Source: Streptomyces inusitatus
GTDB lineage: Bacteria; Actinomycetota; Actinomycetes; Streptomycetales; Streptomycetaceae
Length of the DNA: 64,000 nt
Direction: 5' to 3'
NCBI RefSeq assembly: GCF_014651115.1
Contig: NZ_BMWG01000001.1
Coordinates: forward strand, 614,830-678,829
The notes beneath the pieces are model-generated. The model had not been told where the DNA came from and did not search any database. It saw only the letters and a program-made list of their open reading frames with translations. The position numbers were made by a program, and so were the translations under genes. Positions 51,218-59,344 of the stretch are shown here, piece after piece. Positions within the stretch are counted from its first letter, which is position 1, and each line of letters begins with the position of its first letter.

Positions 51218-51475
51218 GTGCCGAAGTCACGTATCCGCAAGAAGGCCGATTTCACGCCGCCGCCCGCCAACAGGCAGGCGACCGCCATCAAGCTGACCAA
51301 CCGCAGCTGGGTCGCCCCGGTGATGCTCGCGCTGTTCCTGGTCGGGCTGGCCTGGATCGTCCTCTTCTATGTGACCGAGGGCAAGCTGCCGCTCGACTCC
51401 ATCGGCGACTGGAACATCGTCGTGGGCTTCGGCTTCATCGCCGCGGGCTTCGGCGTCTCCACCCAGTGGAAGTAG
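51218..51475 (+). CDS. crgA: CrgA, cell division inhibitor/coordinator
   Basis: An 85-residue membrane protein with a basic N-terminus ([16 protein letters not shown]) and two membrane segments (about 32-54 and 66-83), ending in STQWK. Matches CrgA in length and layout. In Streptomyces CrgA acts at the division site, affecting FtsZ ring formation during sporulation. GTG start with AGGAGAG upstream. Confidence 0.95.
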   Translation: MPKSRIRKKADFTPPPANRQATAIKLTNRSWVAPVMLALFLVGLAWIVLFYVTEGKLPLDSIGDWNIVVGFGFIAAGFGVSTQWK

Positions 51476-51517
51476 CGGCTTCACATCGTCCCCCGGCGCG
51501 TCAAGCCTTGCCCTGAG

Positions 51518-51569
51518 TTATCCACAGCGTTGTCCACAGTGGGGAAAAGGTCAGACGATCTGTGGATAA
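51518..51569. promoter_or_regulatory. Three DnaA-box-like 9-mers downstream of crgA
   Basis: TTATCCACA (51518-51526), TTGTCCACA (51530-51538), and the inverted TGTGGATAA (51561-51569). TTGTCCACA is the preferred Streptomyces DnaA box. The first two are in tandem, 3 bases apart. They lie in the 309-base gap between the convergent crgA and rhomboid genes. Confidence 0.7.
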
Positions 51570-51626
51570 CCTTCAGAACGTTGACGCCGGTGTGACTGCG
51601 GCGGCCATCTCGGTGACGGTCTCCCG

Positions 51627-51667
51627 CCCCTTGTCCCTGCTGGAAAATCCAGTTCAGCGACAAGGGG
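51627..51667. terminator. Imperfect hairpin between convergent crgA and rhomboid genes
   Basis: CCCCTTGTC (51627-51635) pairs with GACAAGGGG (51659-51667), with an inner CTGGA/TCCAG stem and an internal loop. It may end transcription from either side. It sits inside the cluster of DnaA-like boxes, so another role is possible. Confidence 0.5.
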
Positions 51668-51708
51668 CACACATGTTCCGCACAGCCTGCACAGGATCCG
51701 CCACCCGT

Positions 51709-51717
51709 TGTGGACAA
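51709..51717. promoter_or_regulatory. Fourth DnaA-box-like 9-mer (inverted)
   Basis: TGTGGACAA is the exact reverse complement of TTGTCCACA. It lies 140 bases from the other three, on the far side of the hairpin and 68 bases from the rhomboid stop. Confidence 0.6.
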
Positions 51718-51784
51718 CCATGGGGAAAGCTTTCGCCCCGGGCCCACACCGGTACGCCCGCCGGCTCGGCGGTCGGCGCAGCGG

Positions 51785-52690
51785 TCAGCTCAGCGCGACG
51801 GTTCTCGCCACCACCATCGCCAGGATCACCAGCAGCACCGCCCCGCAGACCCCGGCCTGAATCAGGGTGCGGTGTGCACGTGGCGCGTAGACCATGCCGA
51901 GGGCGATCAGCGCACCCACCACCAGCCCGCCGATATGCCCCTGCCAGGAGATTCCCGGCCGGGCGAAGGTGAGCACCAGGCTGATCGCGAGGATCACCGC
52001 GACCGGCCGCATGTCGAGATTCGAGCGCCGGGCCAGCACCGCGAAGGCCCCCATCAGACCGAAGATCGCGCCCGACGCGCCGAGCGAGGGCTGGTTCTCC
52101 GCGGCCAGCAGATAGGCGAGCGCGCTGCCGCCGAGCCCCGAGAGCAGATAGAGCGCGAGGAAGCGGCTCCGGCCGAGCGCGGGCTCCACGATCCGGCCCA
52201 GGAACCACAGGCCGAGCATGTTGAAGACGATGTGCGACAGATCCTGGTGCAGAAAGACCGAGGTGAGCAGCCGGTACCACTGGCCGTCGGCGACTCCGAC
52301 GATCTCGCCCAGATGAGGATTGACGGCCAGCCCGATCAGCTCGGTCCGGGCCACGAACTCCTTGCCCAGCGTGAGCACCAGGGCGTACACCGCGACATTG
52401 ATCCCCAGAAGGATCTTGGTCACCAGGAAGGGATCGGCGGCGATGGTCCCGCCCGCGATGGTGCGCGGCTGGACGGCGGACGCGCTGTGGCCCGTGCCCG
52501 AGCCGGTCTTCACACACTCGGGACACTGGAAGCCCACCGAGGCGCTGATCATGCACTGAGGGCAGATCGGGCGCTCGCAGCGGGTGCAGCTGATGCCCGT
52601 CTCACTGCCCGGATGCCGGTAGCAGCTCGGCAGCGAGGGGCCGCCCCGCGCTCCCTGCGGCTCCTGCGGACTGCCTGGCGCCTGATCCAT
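51785..52690 (-). CDS. Rhomboid-family intramembrane serine protease with zinc-finger N-terminus
   Basis: A 301-residue protein. The N-terminus has a Cys/His B-box-like finger (CYRHPGSETGISCTRCERPICPQC, then CPEC). Six or seven membrane segments carry the rhomboid features: FLHQDLSHIVFNMLGLWFLG, catalytic Ser in GASGAIFG, and the catalytic His in WQGHIGGLVVG. It cuts membrane proteins within the bilayer; substrate unknown. ATG at 52690 (MDQAPGSPQEP) is preferred over an upstream start, with GAGGGA and AGGAGG before it. Confidence 0.93.
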   Translation of the reverse strand: MDQAPGSPQEPQGARGGPSLPSCYRHPGSETGISCTRCERPICPQCMISASVGFQCPECVKTGSGTGHSASAVQPRTIAGGTIAADPFLVTKILLGINVAVYALVLTLGKEFVARTELIGLAVNPHLGEIVGVADGQWYRLLTSVFLHQDLSHIVFNMLGLWFLGRIVEPALGRSRFLALYLLSGLGGSALAYLLAAENQPSLGASGAIFGLMGAFAVLARRSNLDMRPVAVILAISLVLTFARPGISWQGHIGGLVVGALIALGMVYAPRAHRTLIQAGVCGAVLLVILAMVVARTVALS

Positions 52691-52721
52691 GAGATCCCTC
52701 AATCCTCCTGAAGCAACACAC

Positions 52722-52753
52722 CGCCCCGTCCATCCAGACGGACGGACGGGGCG
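52722..52753 (-). terminator. Terminator hairpin downstream of ppiA
   Basis: CGCCCCGTCCATCC (52722-52735) pairs with GGACGGACGGGGCG (52740-52753), 13 of 14 bases, with a 4-base loop. It lies between the ppiA stop and the rhomboid start on the minus strand. The DNA between this hairpin and ppiA (about 52780-52836) is made of repeated CGGACCGG-type units. Confidence 0.7.
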
Positions 52754-52838
52754 CATTTGTTCCCTGCCGACCGGAGAACCGGCCCAAGGACCGGCCGACG
52801 GACCGGTCGGCGGGCCCGCCGGCGGACCGGCCGAGGGC

Positions 52839-53372
52839 TCAGCCCTGGCGGGTCTCGATCACCACGGACTCGATCACCACGTCCTGGACCGGGCGGTCGT
52901 TGCGCGGGTTGGTCTCGGTGATCGCGATCTCGTCCACGACCTTGGCGGAAGAAGCGCCGACGACCTCGCCGAAGATGGTGTGCTTCCCGGTCAGCCAGGT
53001 GGTGGGCGACACGGTGATGAAGAACTGGGAGCCGTTGGTGCCCGGGCCCGCGTTGGCCATGGCCAGCAGATACGGCTTGGTGAAGGCCAGCTCGGGGTGG
53101 AACTCGTCGGCGAACTTGTAGCCCGGACCGCCGGTGCCGTTCCCCAGCGGGTCGCCGCCCTGGAGCATGAAGCCCTCGATCACCCGGTGGAAGACCGTGC
53201 CGTCGTACAGCTTCGCCGTGGTCTTCTGGCCGGTCTCGGGGTTGACCCACTCGCGCTCGCCCTTGGCCAGCTCGACGAAGTTCTTCACCGTCTTGGGCGC
53301 GTGGTTCGGCAGCAGCCGAATCTCGATGTCGCCGCGGTTGGTCTTCAGAGTGGCGTAAAGCTCCTCGGCCAC
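52839..53372 (-). CDS. ppiA: Cyclophilin-type peptidyl-prolyl cis-trans isomerase
   Basis: A 177-residue cytoplasmic cyclophilin without signal peptide. Active-site residues are visible in FHRVIEGFMLQGGDP (Arg, Phe), AMANAGPGTNGSQFFIT and the LTGKHTIFGEV segment. It speeds proline isomerisation during folding. GTG start (VAEELYATLKTNRG). Position next to the rhomboid gene is the usual Streptomyces order. Confidence 0.94.
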   Translation of the reverse strand: MAEELYATLKTNRGDIEIRLLPNHAPKTVKNFVELAKGEREWVNPETGQKTTAKLYDGTVFHRVIEGFMLQGGDPLGNGTGGPGYKFADEFHPELAFTKPYLLAMANAGPGTNGSQFFITVSPTTWLTGKHTIFGEVVGASSAKVVDEIAITETNPRNDRPVQDVVIESVVIETRQG

Positions 53373-53653
53373 GGTCCTGCCTTCCGTAAAGACTTTTCAG
53401 AGTTCTGAACCGTCAGATCCTCGCACGGAAGACACGCGCACACGGAAAAACCTCCGCGTCTCAGCCGCGAAGGCGTATGGGGGCACGACGTCGTACCCGG
53501 GGTGCGATATGACCCGTCATGACCCGGATGCCCGTCCCGCATGCCGGGGCAGCGGTCAGCGGGCATGATGTGCCAGCAGGCGGAAAGGCGAAAGACACCG
53601 CTACTGGGGAGTTCCCCGGATCAGAGGAAACGCCACCGAGGAGGAGGATCCCT

Positions 53654-54352
53654 GTGACCCGCATCGACAGCGTGCGCGCCGCGACCGATTCGGCGAAGGA
53701 CAGCGTCCTGCACGCCGCGGAAGTGGTGGCGCCTTACGCCGGTACAGCCCGGGACCAGGCCGTTCATTACGCGCATGAGGCGCGTGTGCACATCGCTCCG
53801 AAAGTCTCCAAAGCCGCTCGCCGGGCCCGCGCTCAGGCCCGTGTTCAGTACGCCGCCCATGTGGCGCCGCATGTGCCGCCCCAGGTGGACGACGCCGCGC
53901 ACCGGGCGGCTCATCAGGCTCGCAAGGCCGCTCGTCAGGCGGCCGACTACACCAGGCCGCGCGTCGAACAGGCGGTCGCCGCCGCTCAGCCCGTACGGGA
54001 GGAGGCGGTGGCCCGCTCCGGGGCCGCGCTGGCCGCGCTGCGTGGTCAGGTGACGGCGAAGGAGATCGCCAAGCTGGTGCGCAAGCACGAGCGGCGCTCC
54101 AGGGCCGCCCGGTTCGGCAAGGGGCTCGTGATCGTCGGCGTGGTGGCCGGCGGCGCCTTCGCCGTCTGGAAGTGGTGGGACAAGCAGGCCAACCCCGACT
54201 GGCTGGTGGAGCCGCCCGCCGCGACCGAGCTGTCGGACCGCGATCGGCTCTCGTCCGTCGACGGCAGTCCTGAGGCGCTGACCCCCGAGGTCCGGGCGAA
54301 GCAGGCCGAGGCCGAGGCGGAGGCCGCCGAAGACCGGGACGAGCGCCGCTGA
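53654..54352 (+). CDS. DUF5324-like Ala-rich membrane protein
   Basis: A 232-residue protein. The N-terminal two thirds is a long Ala/Arg/His-rich amphipathic helical region (TRIDSVRAATDSAKDSVLHA onward). One membrane segment follows (about 155-172, GLVIVGVVAGGAFAVWKWW), then an acidic Glu/Ala tail. GTG at 53654 has GGAGG upstream with 7-base spacing, which rules out the longer frame starting at 53519. It resembles the DUF5324 family found at this place in Streptomyces; function unknown. Confidence 0.8.
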   Translation: MTRIDSVRAATDSAKDSVLHAAEVVAPYAGTARDQAVHYAHEARVHIAPKVSKAARRARAQARVQYAAHVAPHVPPQVDDAAHRAAHQARKAARQAADYTRPRVEQAVAAAQPVREEAVARSGAALAALRGQVTAKEIAKLVRKHERRSRAARFGKGLVIVGVVAGGAFAVWKWWDKQANPDWLVEPPAATELSDRDRLSSVDGSPEALTPEVRAKQAEAEAEAAEDRDERR

Positions 54353-54374
54353 CCGCGAGCGGGTCTCTCACCGC

Positions 54375-54455
54375 CGTACCGCTGGGGCACGTCCGGAGCA
54401 CTGCCGTGGTGGGTCCGGCGCGTTCGGCCGTCGTCGTACCGCTGGGGCGCGTCCG
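54375..54455. repeat. 21-base direct repeat in a convergent intergenic region
   Basis: CGTACCGCTGGGGC-A-CGTCCG at 54375-54395 recurs at 54435-54455 with one change (A to G), 60 bases apart. Both copies lie between the convergent DUF5324-like and DUF6344-like genes. No hairpin or gene explains them. Confidence 0.75.
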
Positions 54456-54479
54456 CCGGGCCGGGGCGTTTCCGGCGCA

Positions 54480-55181
54480 TCACGCGGCGGTGGTCAGCAG
54501 CGAGCGGTCGGCTCCCGAAGCGGAGCCGGAGCCCTTGGCCGCGCGCGAGCCGATCGAGACGGCTCCGGAATCGAGCGCCAACGGGTCCAGGGCCGGCAGC
54601 TTGCGCACGGACGGCGACGCGTTGTGGGCCTCGGCCCTGATGCGCTGCTTGATGGTCGGCGGCAGCGATCTCGTACGCGAACCAGGGCTCCAGCGCGTGG
54701 TCTGCGCGGGCACCGACGCCTTTCGCACCGCCGCCGCGGGCTCGCGGTCCACTGGGGTGGGACGAGCCGGGCGTCCCCCGCGGTCCTGCCTCCCGGCCCC
54801 GGAGTCCCGCCGGGCCCGTCGGCGGTCACGCCGATCGCGGCGATGATCCCGCTGGTCCGGAAGGCCCGGCCGGCCGGACCGACCGGGTCGGCCCTTGCGT
54901 CCCCGTGACCCCGCACCGCCGGAGGGATCCTCGCGATCCGCCCGTTCCGGGTGAGCCGTGTGAGCCGGGAGATCCGGGTGGTCCAGGCGCTCCGGGTGAG
55001 CCGTACGGCCCCCGAGGACCGCACCGGTCTCCGGCAGGTCCCGCCGGGCCGGGGCCGGGGCGGCGGAGCGCCGCACGGCGGCGGCCGCGCCGGTCAGTCC
55101 GATCGAGGTGAGCACTGCGACAAGAGCGGTGATGAAGGCGGTCCAGACACTTCTGACCGTGATGACTTTGACGGCGGCCAT
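54480..55181 (-). CDS. DUF6344-like protein with low-complexity centre
   Basis: A 233-residue protein. It has a short basic start, one membrane or signal segment (about 12-37, SVWTAFITALVAVLTSIGLTGAAAAV), a highly charged Arg/Asp/Gly-rich centre (about 50-150) and a C-terminal segment SLPPTIKQRIRAEAHNASPS that looks conserved. ATG at 55181 has GAGGGG upstream. I recall a DUF6344 family with this start and end in Streptomyces. Other frames of the central part read as Gly-X-Y collagen-like repeats, so the centre may have suffered frameshifts. Function unknown. Confidence 0.65.
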   Translation of the reverse strand: MAAVKVITVRSVWTAFITALVAVLTSIGLTGAAAAVRRSAAPAPARRDLPETGAVLGGRTAHPERLDHPDLPAHTAHPERADREDPSGGAGSRGRKGRPGRSGRPGLPDQRDHRRDRRDRRRARRDSGAGRQDRGGRPARPTPVDREPAAAVRKASVPAQTTRWSPGSRTRSLPPTIKQRIRAEAHNASPSVRKLPALDPLALDSGAVSIGSRAAKGSGSASGADRSLLTTAA

Positions 55182-55490
55182 GACCCCTCGCTTTCTTCCA
55201 TTTCGGGTGGGGCGATCTACATACCTTTCTCATGATGTGTATGCATTCTGAGTTGCGAAGGACCGACGCAGCAGGTACGCAGTTCTTCTGATGAACACCA
55301 CCCGTACGGCCCTCTCCGGCGTGCGGAGTTCGCTCCGGTATGTCCTCCCGGTATGGAAGAGGGCGGTTCTCAGCCGTTTCCACACCCCCTCGGCCAAACT
55401 CCCGGCGCCTCCTCAACCCATCGGCTCCTCACCGCGCCTTTCAGGGCGAAGGGCTCCGAGCAGGGCAAGGCACCGAACGAGGAGGAACCC
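55182..55490. promoter_or_regulatory. Divergent intergenic region with an AT-richer patch
   Basis: This 309-base gap lies between the DUF6344-like gene (minus) and the deiminase-like gene (plus). An AT-richer patch (about 55215-55255, containing ACATACCTTTCTCATGATGTG) probably holds the promoters. A frame starting at 55291 overlaps the deiminase gene out of phase and has no support. Nothing else was seen. Confidence 0.4.
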
Positions 55491-57428
55491 GTGGGCACCC
55501 AGGGGTGGAGAAGCGCCGCTCTGGCGACCGGCATGGCCGGGTTGATCATCGGTACGGTCGGCGCGACCGCGACCGCCGGTACGGCCGCCGCGACCGCGAC
55601 CGCGAGCGCGCCGAAGGCCGATCTGCGGGCGGACGTCAACCGTGACGGCCGGGTCGATGTGAAGGGGAGTTCCGACACCCCGGGCGAGAACACCTGGACC
55701 CGGCTCAGGGGCGCGGTGGTGCTCCCGAACATCGACGACGACACCCGGCGCTGTCCGACCCGTACCGCCGACGGCAAACCGCTGGGGGACAAGGAGCTCG
55801 CCCGCTGCCACGACGCGGCGGACACCGTGGTGAACGGCGCGAGCGACGCGGCGGACCTGGCCCGGCTGCGTACCGTGCCGGCCCCGGAGGTCTCGTCGGA
55901 CGCCTACGGCACGGTACGGATCGTGGGCCGCGCCGCCGGGCGGCTCTTCGTCCAGCGCGCCGGGAAGTGGAAGCACCTCAAGGCCGACGACCGGCTCACC
56001 GCCGCCGAGCTGCGCTCGGGTGTGGAGCTGGGCATCGAGGCCACCGATGTGGTCCGGGACGCCGCGCGCTGGGACGGCGAGATCCTGGTCCGCTTCGGCA
56101 TCACGGACGGCGGGGCCTCCGCCAAGGACGACGTCCGGCTGAAGACCGCCCCGGTGCTGACCCACCATCACCGCCAGAAGGCCCAGGAAGTCCTGGTCAC
56201 CCAGGTCGCCGAGGTACCCGGCAGGCCCGAGCTGGTGCCCGAGCAGGCCAAGTTCGTCAAGGACCTGGAGCGCGAGGTGCGGGCCGCCGGCATCAAGAAG
56301 CCGGTCAAGAAATTCATCTCGTACGACGATCCCTGGGCGCAGGACTTCGTGGAGCCCGGCTATGTGAGCATGACCGGCCCGAACGGCAAGGCGCACGCCA
56401 TCCGGGTGATGATCCGCTCGGCCCAGGACCGCCCGGCCGGCCGTGAGCTGTTCGAGCGGCTGCGCGGCAAGGACGTCGGAGTGGTCCAGGTCGGCAAGGG
56501 GCTGCCGAGGGAGGAGTCCACGCTGAACTCCACCGGGAATCTGGAGACGATCCCGCCCTACCAGCACAAGGGAAAGGCGTACCCGGCGGGCCGGATCATC
56601 ATGGGCGAGCGGGCGGACGCGAAGTCCCGGCCCGCGAAGTCGATGACGACCTTCCTCTCCTCGCAGGGCGAGCAGTCGCCGCTGCTGCTGGACACCGGCT
56701 GGCTGGGCGTCGGCCATGTGGATGAATTCGTGCAGTTTCTGCCCGCGAAGACGGAGCGCGGCTGGCGCATCGGCATCTCCGACCCGGACGCGGGCCTCGA
56801 AGTGCTCCGGAAGGCGCGAGCGGGCGGCCACGGCTCGGCGAAGATGTTCTCCGTCCCGGACAAGTTCGGCATGTCCGCGCCGAAGGAGACCATCGGCCAG
56901 ATGCTGGAGAACAAGAACTTCCTCGCCGACAACAAGCTCGCGGCGGACCGGATCAAGGCCAACCTCCGGGTGCTGAAGGCCGAGACGGGGATCACCGAGG
57001 CCGAGGTGGTCCGGGTGCCGGGCCTGTACGCCCGCTTCGACATGGCCTCCGGCGCCAAGCTGGGCCGGCTCGGCGGCGACGCGTTCGCCCGGCTCGGCCA
57101 GGGGCCGAAGACCAAGCCGTACACCGGAGCCTCGGAGCGGAGCCGGGCGAAGGCGGCTCCGGCTCCGGTGGAGACCGGCGCGTACATCCCCGGCGCGATC
57201 AACGGCGTGGTGCTCAGCGACTCGCGCTATCTCTCGGCCCAGCAGTGGGGCCCGGTCATCGGCGGCCGGGACGTCTTCGGCGCGGCGGTGAGCGCCGCGT
57301 ACGCCAAGGCCGGTTTCACGACCGCGTACATCGACGACTACTACACGTACCACCTGGGCGGCGGCGAGGTGCACTGCGCCACCAACACGCTGCGCGACAC
57401 CTCCCAGCCGTGGTGGAAGCTCTCCTGA
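55491..57428 (+). CDS. Secreted protein-arginine-deiminase-family protein
   Basis: A 645-residue protein with an Ala/Thr-rich signal peptide (about 1-36). After a beta-rich N-terminal part the C-terminal half carries PAD-like catalytic features: FISYDDPWAQDFVEPG near residue 278, GVGHVDEFVQFLP near 407 (His and Asp), and GGEVHCATNTLRD with the nucleophile Cys near 628. PAD enzymes convert protein arginine to citrulline. The GTG at 55491 is set by GGAGGA just upstream; the frame could extend to 55353 but without a binding site. Bacterial members are poorly studied, so substrate and activity are inference. Confidence 0.82.
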   Translation: MGTQGWRSAALATGMAGLIIGTVGATATAGTAAATATASAPKADLRADVNRDGRVDVKGSSDTPGENTWTRLRGAVVLPNIDDDTRRCPTRTADGKPLGDKELARCHDAADTVVNGASDAADLARLRTVPAPEVSSDAYGTVRIVGRAAGRLFVQRAGKWKHLKADDRLTAAELRSGVELGIEATDVVRDAARWDGEILVRFGITDGGASAKDDVRLKTAPVLTHHHRQKAQEVLVTQVAEVPGRPELVPEQAKFVKDLEREVRAAGIKKPVKKFISYDDPWAQDFVEPGYVSMTGPNGKAHAIRVMIRSAQDRPAGRELFERLRGKDVGVVQVGKGLPREESTLNSTGNLETIPPYQHKGKAYPAGRIIMGERADAKSRPAKSMTTFLSSQGEQSPLLLDTGWLGVGHVDEFVQFLPAKTERGWRIGISDPDAGLEVLRKARAGGHGSAKMFSVPDKFGMSAPKETIGQMLENKNFLADNKLAADRIKANLRVLKAETGITEAEVVRVPGLYARFDMASGAKLGRLGGDAFARLGQGPKTKPYTGASERSRAKAAPAPVETGAYIPGAINGVVLSDSRYLSAQQWGPVIGGRDVFGAAVSAAYAKAGFTTAYIDDYYTYHLGGGEVHCATNTLRDTSQPWWKLS

Positions 57429-57440
57429 TGAGCTCGTCAG

Positions 57441-57482
57441 GGCCGGTTGACCCCCCGCGCCCTTCGGGTACGGGGGGCCGGC
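57441..57482. terminator. Hairpin between convergent genes
   Basis: CCGG then CCCCCCG (57442-57456 with a TTGA bulge) pairs with CGGGGGG and CCGG (57470-57480). It lies right after the deiminase-like gene and before the convergent CU044_5270-like gene. Confidence 0.5.
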
Positions 57483-57506
57483 GGCGCGCGTGCCCGCGGG
57501 TACGGG

Positions 57507-58631
57507 TCAGCTCTTCCTGTCCTCGCCGGGACGCTGGCCCTTGGCGTCCACGACATCGCGGTCCATCACGGCGGTGCGCGCGGTGACGGTGCCCGCCTTG
57601 ATGCCGTAGGCGTCCTTGAGCTGGACGGTGCGCTCGCCGAGATGGGTGTAGGTCTTGCGGTCGAAGATCCACTCGGTGCGGCTGACGCCCTCGTGGTCCG
57701 TCAGCGCGACGGCGACGCCCTCACGGCCCGCCGCGTCCTCGGCCTTGTTCACCAGGACGACACCCGGGATCTTGGCCGCGGTCCGGTAGAGCGCGGCAGA
57801 GACCTCCGGCGACGCGAGCTGTCCGCGCAGCAGGTCGCCGATGGTGACGAAGGCCTGCTGATGCGGTCCGTTTCCCGCGCCCTTCGTCTCCTTGTAGATC
57901 TTCTTCAGCAGGACGTCCGGGTCGGTGGGCAGAGTCTTCAGATAGTCGTACGAAGGGGCGTTCAGCGTCGCCCTGTACTCCTCGCCCAGCTCGGGAGAGT
58001 TCTCCCCCTGGGAGACGCTGTCGGGGTCCTCGGCGTAGTAGTCGAGCGAGCTGCCCTTGGTGACGCCCTCCTCCACGTACCAGCCCTTCTCACCGTCGGG
58101 CGACACCCAGTCCTCCCTGCTGTGCGGAGGAGTCACCCTGGGCGCCTCGTTCCCCCCGGAGGACAGGTTCGAGACGGTGCTCTTGACGTAGATGTACTGG
58201 TCCTCCCCGGGCTCCTCGGCCTTCTGCTTGGCGGCGGCGGAGGAGATACGGGACATCACGGATGCCACATTCTCGGTGCTGCCGAGGTCGAGGGTGGCAG
58301 GGGCCCCGGCGATCCCGCCCGTGCCCTTGCCCCCGGCCGTGCCCGTACCCGTACCCGTGCCGTCGTTTGTCAGCACCCCGGTCAGCAGCACTCCGGCCAG
58401 GGCCATCGCGGTGAGCGGGACACCGATGTACAGCGCGCGGCGGACGGGCCGGACCCGGGCCCCGGACCTGGCACCATCGGCGTTCGGCTGGATCTCTTGC
58501 ATCAGATGCTCCTCAAGGAGTCGTCGGCGGTCGTGCGACAGATCCGGGTCACCGGGCGCGGGCAGCAGCCGGGACAGCTCCGCACGGTCGAGCGGCTGCT
58601 GCTGCGGCCGCCGCCAAGGGGTGCGGTTCAT
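57507..58631 (-). CDS. CU044_5270-family protein, membrane partner of an ECF sigma factor
   Basis: A 374-residue protein. A cytoplasmic N-terminus (about 1-65, with PGDPDLSHDRRRLLEEHLM) is followed by one membrane segment (about 66-86) and an extracellular domain of about 285 residues (LGSTENVASVMSRISSAAA, QYIYVKSTV, TEWIFDRKTYTHLGER). This is the layout of the CU044_5270 family, which is encoded next to ECF sigma genes and probably acts as an anti-sigma or sensor. Its start overlaps the sigma gene stop (ATGA). Confidence 0.82.
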   Translation of the reverse strand: MNRTPWRRPQQQPLDRAELSRLLPAPGDPDLSHDRRRLLEEHLMQEIQPNADGARSGARVRPVRRALYIGVPLTAMALAGVLLTGVLTNDGTGTGTGTAGGKGTGGIAGAPATLDLGSTENVASVMSRISSAAAKQKAEEPGEDQYIYVKSTVSNLSSGGNEAPRVTPPHSREDWVSPDGEKGWYVEEGVTKGSSLDYYAEDPDSVSQGENSPELGEEYRATLNAPSYDYLKTLPTDPDVLLKKIYKETKGAGNGPHQQAFVTIGDLLRGQLASPEVSAALYRTAAKIPGVVLVNKAEDAAGREGVAVALTDHEGVSRTEWIFDRKTYTHLGERTVQLKDAYGIKAGTVTARTAVMDRDVVDAKGQRPGEDRKS

Positions 58632-59305
58632 CGGGTCTTCTCCTCGTTCGACCGGGCCGCTTCCGTGCGGCCACCCTGTACTTGTCCGCGGGCGGAACGG
58701 AGTTCCATCCCTTTCTCCACCGGTCTCTCCGGAGGGACCGGTCCCTCCGGCGGGTTGCGCAGCTCCTCGGCCGCGAGCGCGCGCAGCCGGACACGGGCCC
58801 TGGAGAGCCGGGAGCGGACCGTGCCGACGGGCACCTTGAGCGCCTCGGCCGCCTCCGCGTAGCCGAGGCCCGACCAGACGCAGAGCGTGAAGACCTCCCG
58901 GTCGCCGCGGCGCAGCCGCTTCAGCGCGCGCTGGGCGGCGGCGAGCTGGGCCGCGTCGGTGAGCCGTCCGACGAGTTCGTCGGCGAAGTCGGGCACGGTG
59001 TCACGGGCCGGCAGCCGGCCCAGGGCCGCGCGATGACGGCGGGACGCGCGGGTCGTGTTGCGCAGCACATTGACGGCGATCCCCATCAGCCAGGGGCGGG
59101 GGCTGTCCCCCTCGTCGCGCAGTTTGCGCCGCAGTCGCCAGGCCTCCAGAAAGGTGAGGGACACGACGTCCTCGGCGACCGCCCAGTCGCCGGTGGTCCG
59201 CACGGCGTGCCGGTAGACCAGGGAGGCGTGGGCGGCGAACAGTTCCCTGAACACCGCCGGATCGCCCTCGCGTATTCGGGCATGCATCGAATAGTCCACG
59301 TGCAC
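58628..59305 (-). CDS. ECF-type RNA polymerase sigma factor
   Basis: A 225-residue sigma-70 family protein with region 2 (FAAHASLVYRHAVRTTGDWAVAEDVVSLTFLEAWR) and region 4 (LRRGDREVFTLCVWSGLGYAEAAEALKVPVGTVRSRLSRAR). There is no region 1 or 3. The C-terminal about 45 residues are an unusual Pro/Glu/Arg extension. GTG start at 59305 or 59299. It is co-translated with the CU044_5270-like membrane protein, its likely regulator. Confidence 0.92.
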   Translation of the reverse strand: MHVDYSMHARIREGDPAVFRELFAAHASLVYRHAVRTTGDWAVAEDVVSLTFLEAWRLRRKLRDEGDSPRPWLMGIAVNVLRNTTRASRRHRAALGRLPARDTVPDFADELVGRLTDAAQLAAAQRALKRLRRGDREVFTLCVWSGLGYAEAAEALKVPVGTVRSRLSRARVRLRALAAEELRNPPEGPVPPERPVEKGMELRSARGQVQGGRTEAARSNEEKTR

Positions 59306-59344
59306 TCTTGTCCGGCGGCGGCGGGGGAGTTCCCGTGATTCAGG

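Noticed and set aside
51481..51747. oriC in the crgA-rhomboid gap
   Set aside because: Only four DnaA boxes are present and there is no dnaA or dnaN nearby. The Streptomyces oriC has many more boxes between those genes, so this is at most a secondary cluster.
54046..54483. Minus-strand ORF starting at the DUF6344-like stop, with two PQRY-containing repeats
   Set aside because: The repeats come from the 21-base DNA repeat, and the rest is antisense to the DUF5324-like gene with no sign of selection.
55291..55545. Plus-strand ORF overlapping the start of the deiminase-like gene
   Set aside because: It is out of phase with a better-supported gene and has no good binding site or recognisable product.
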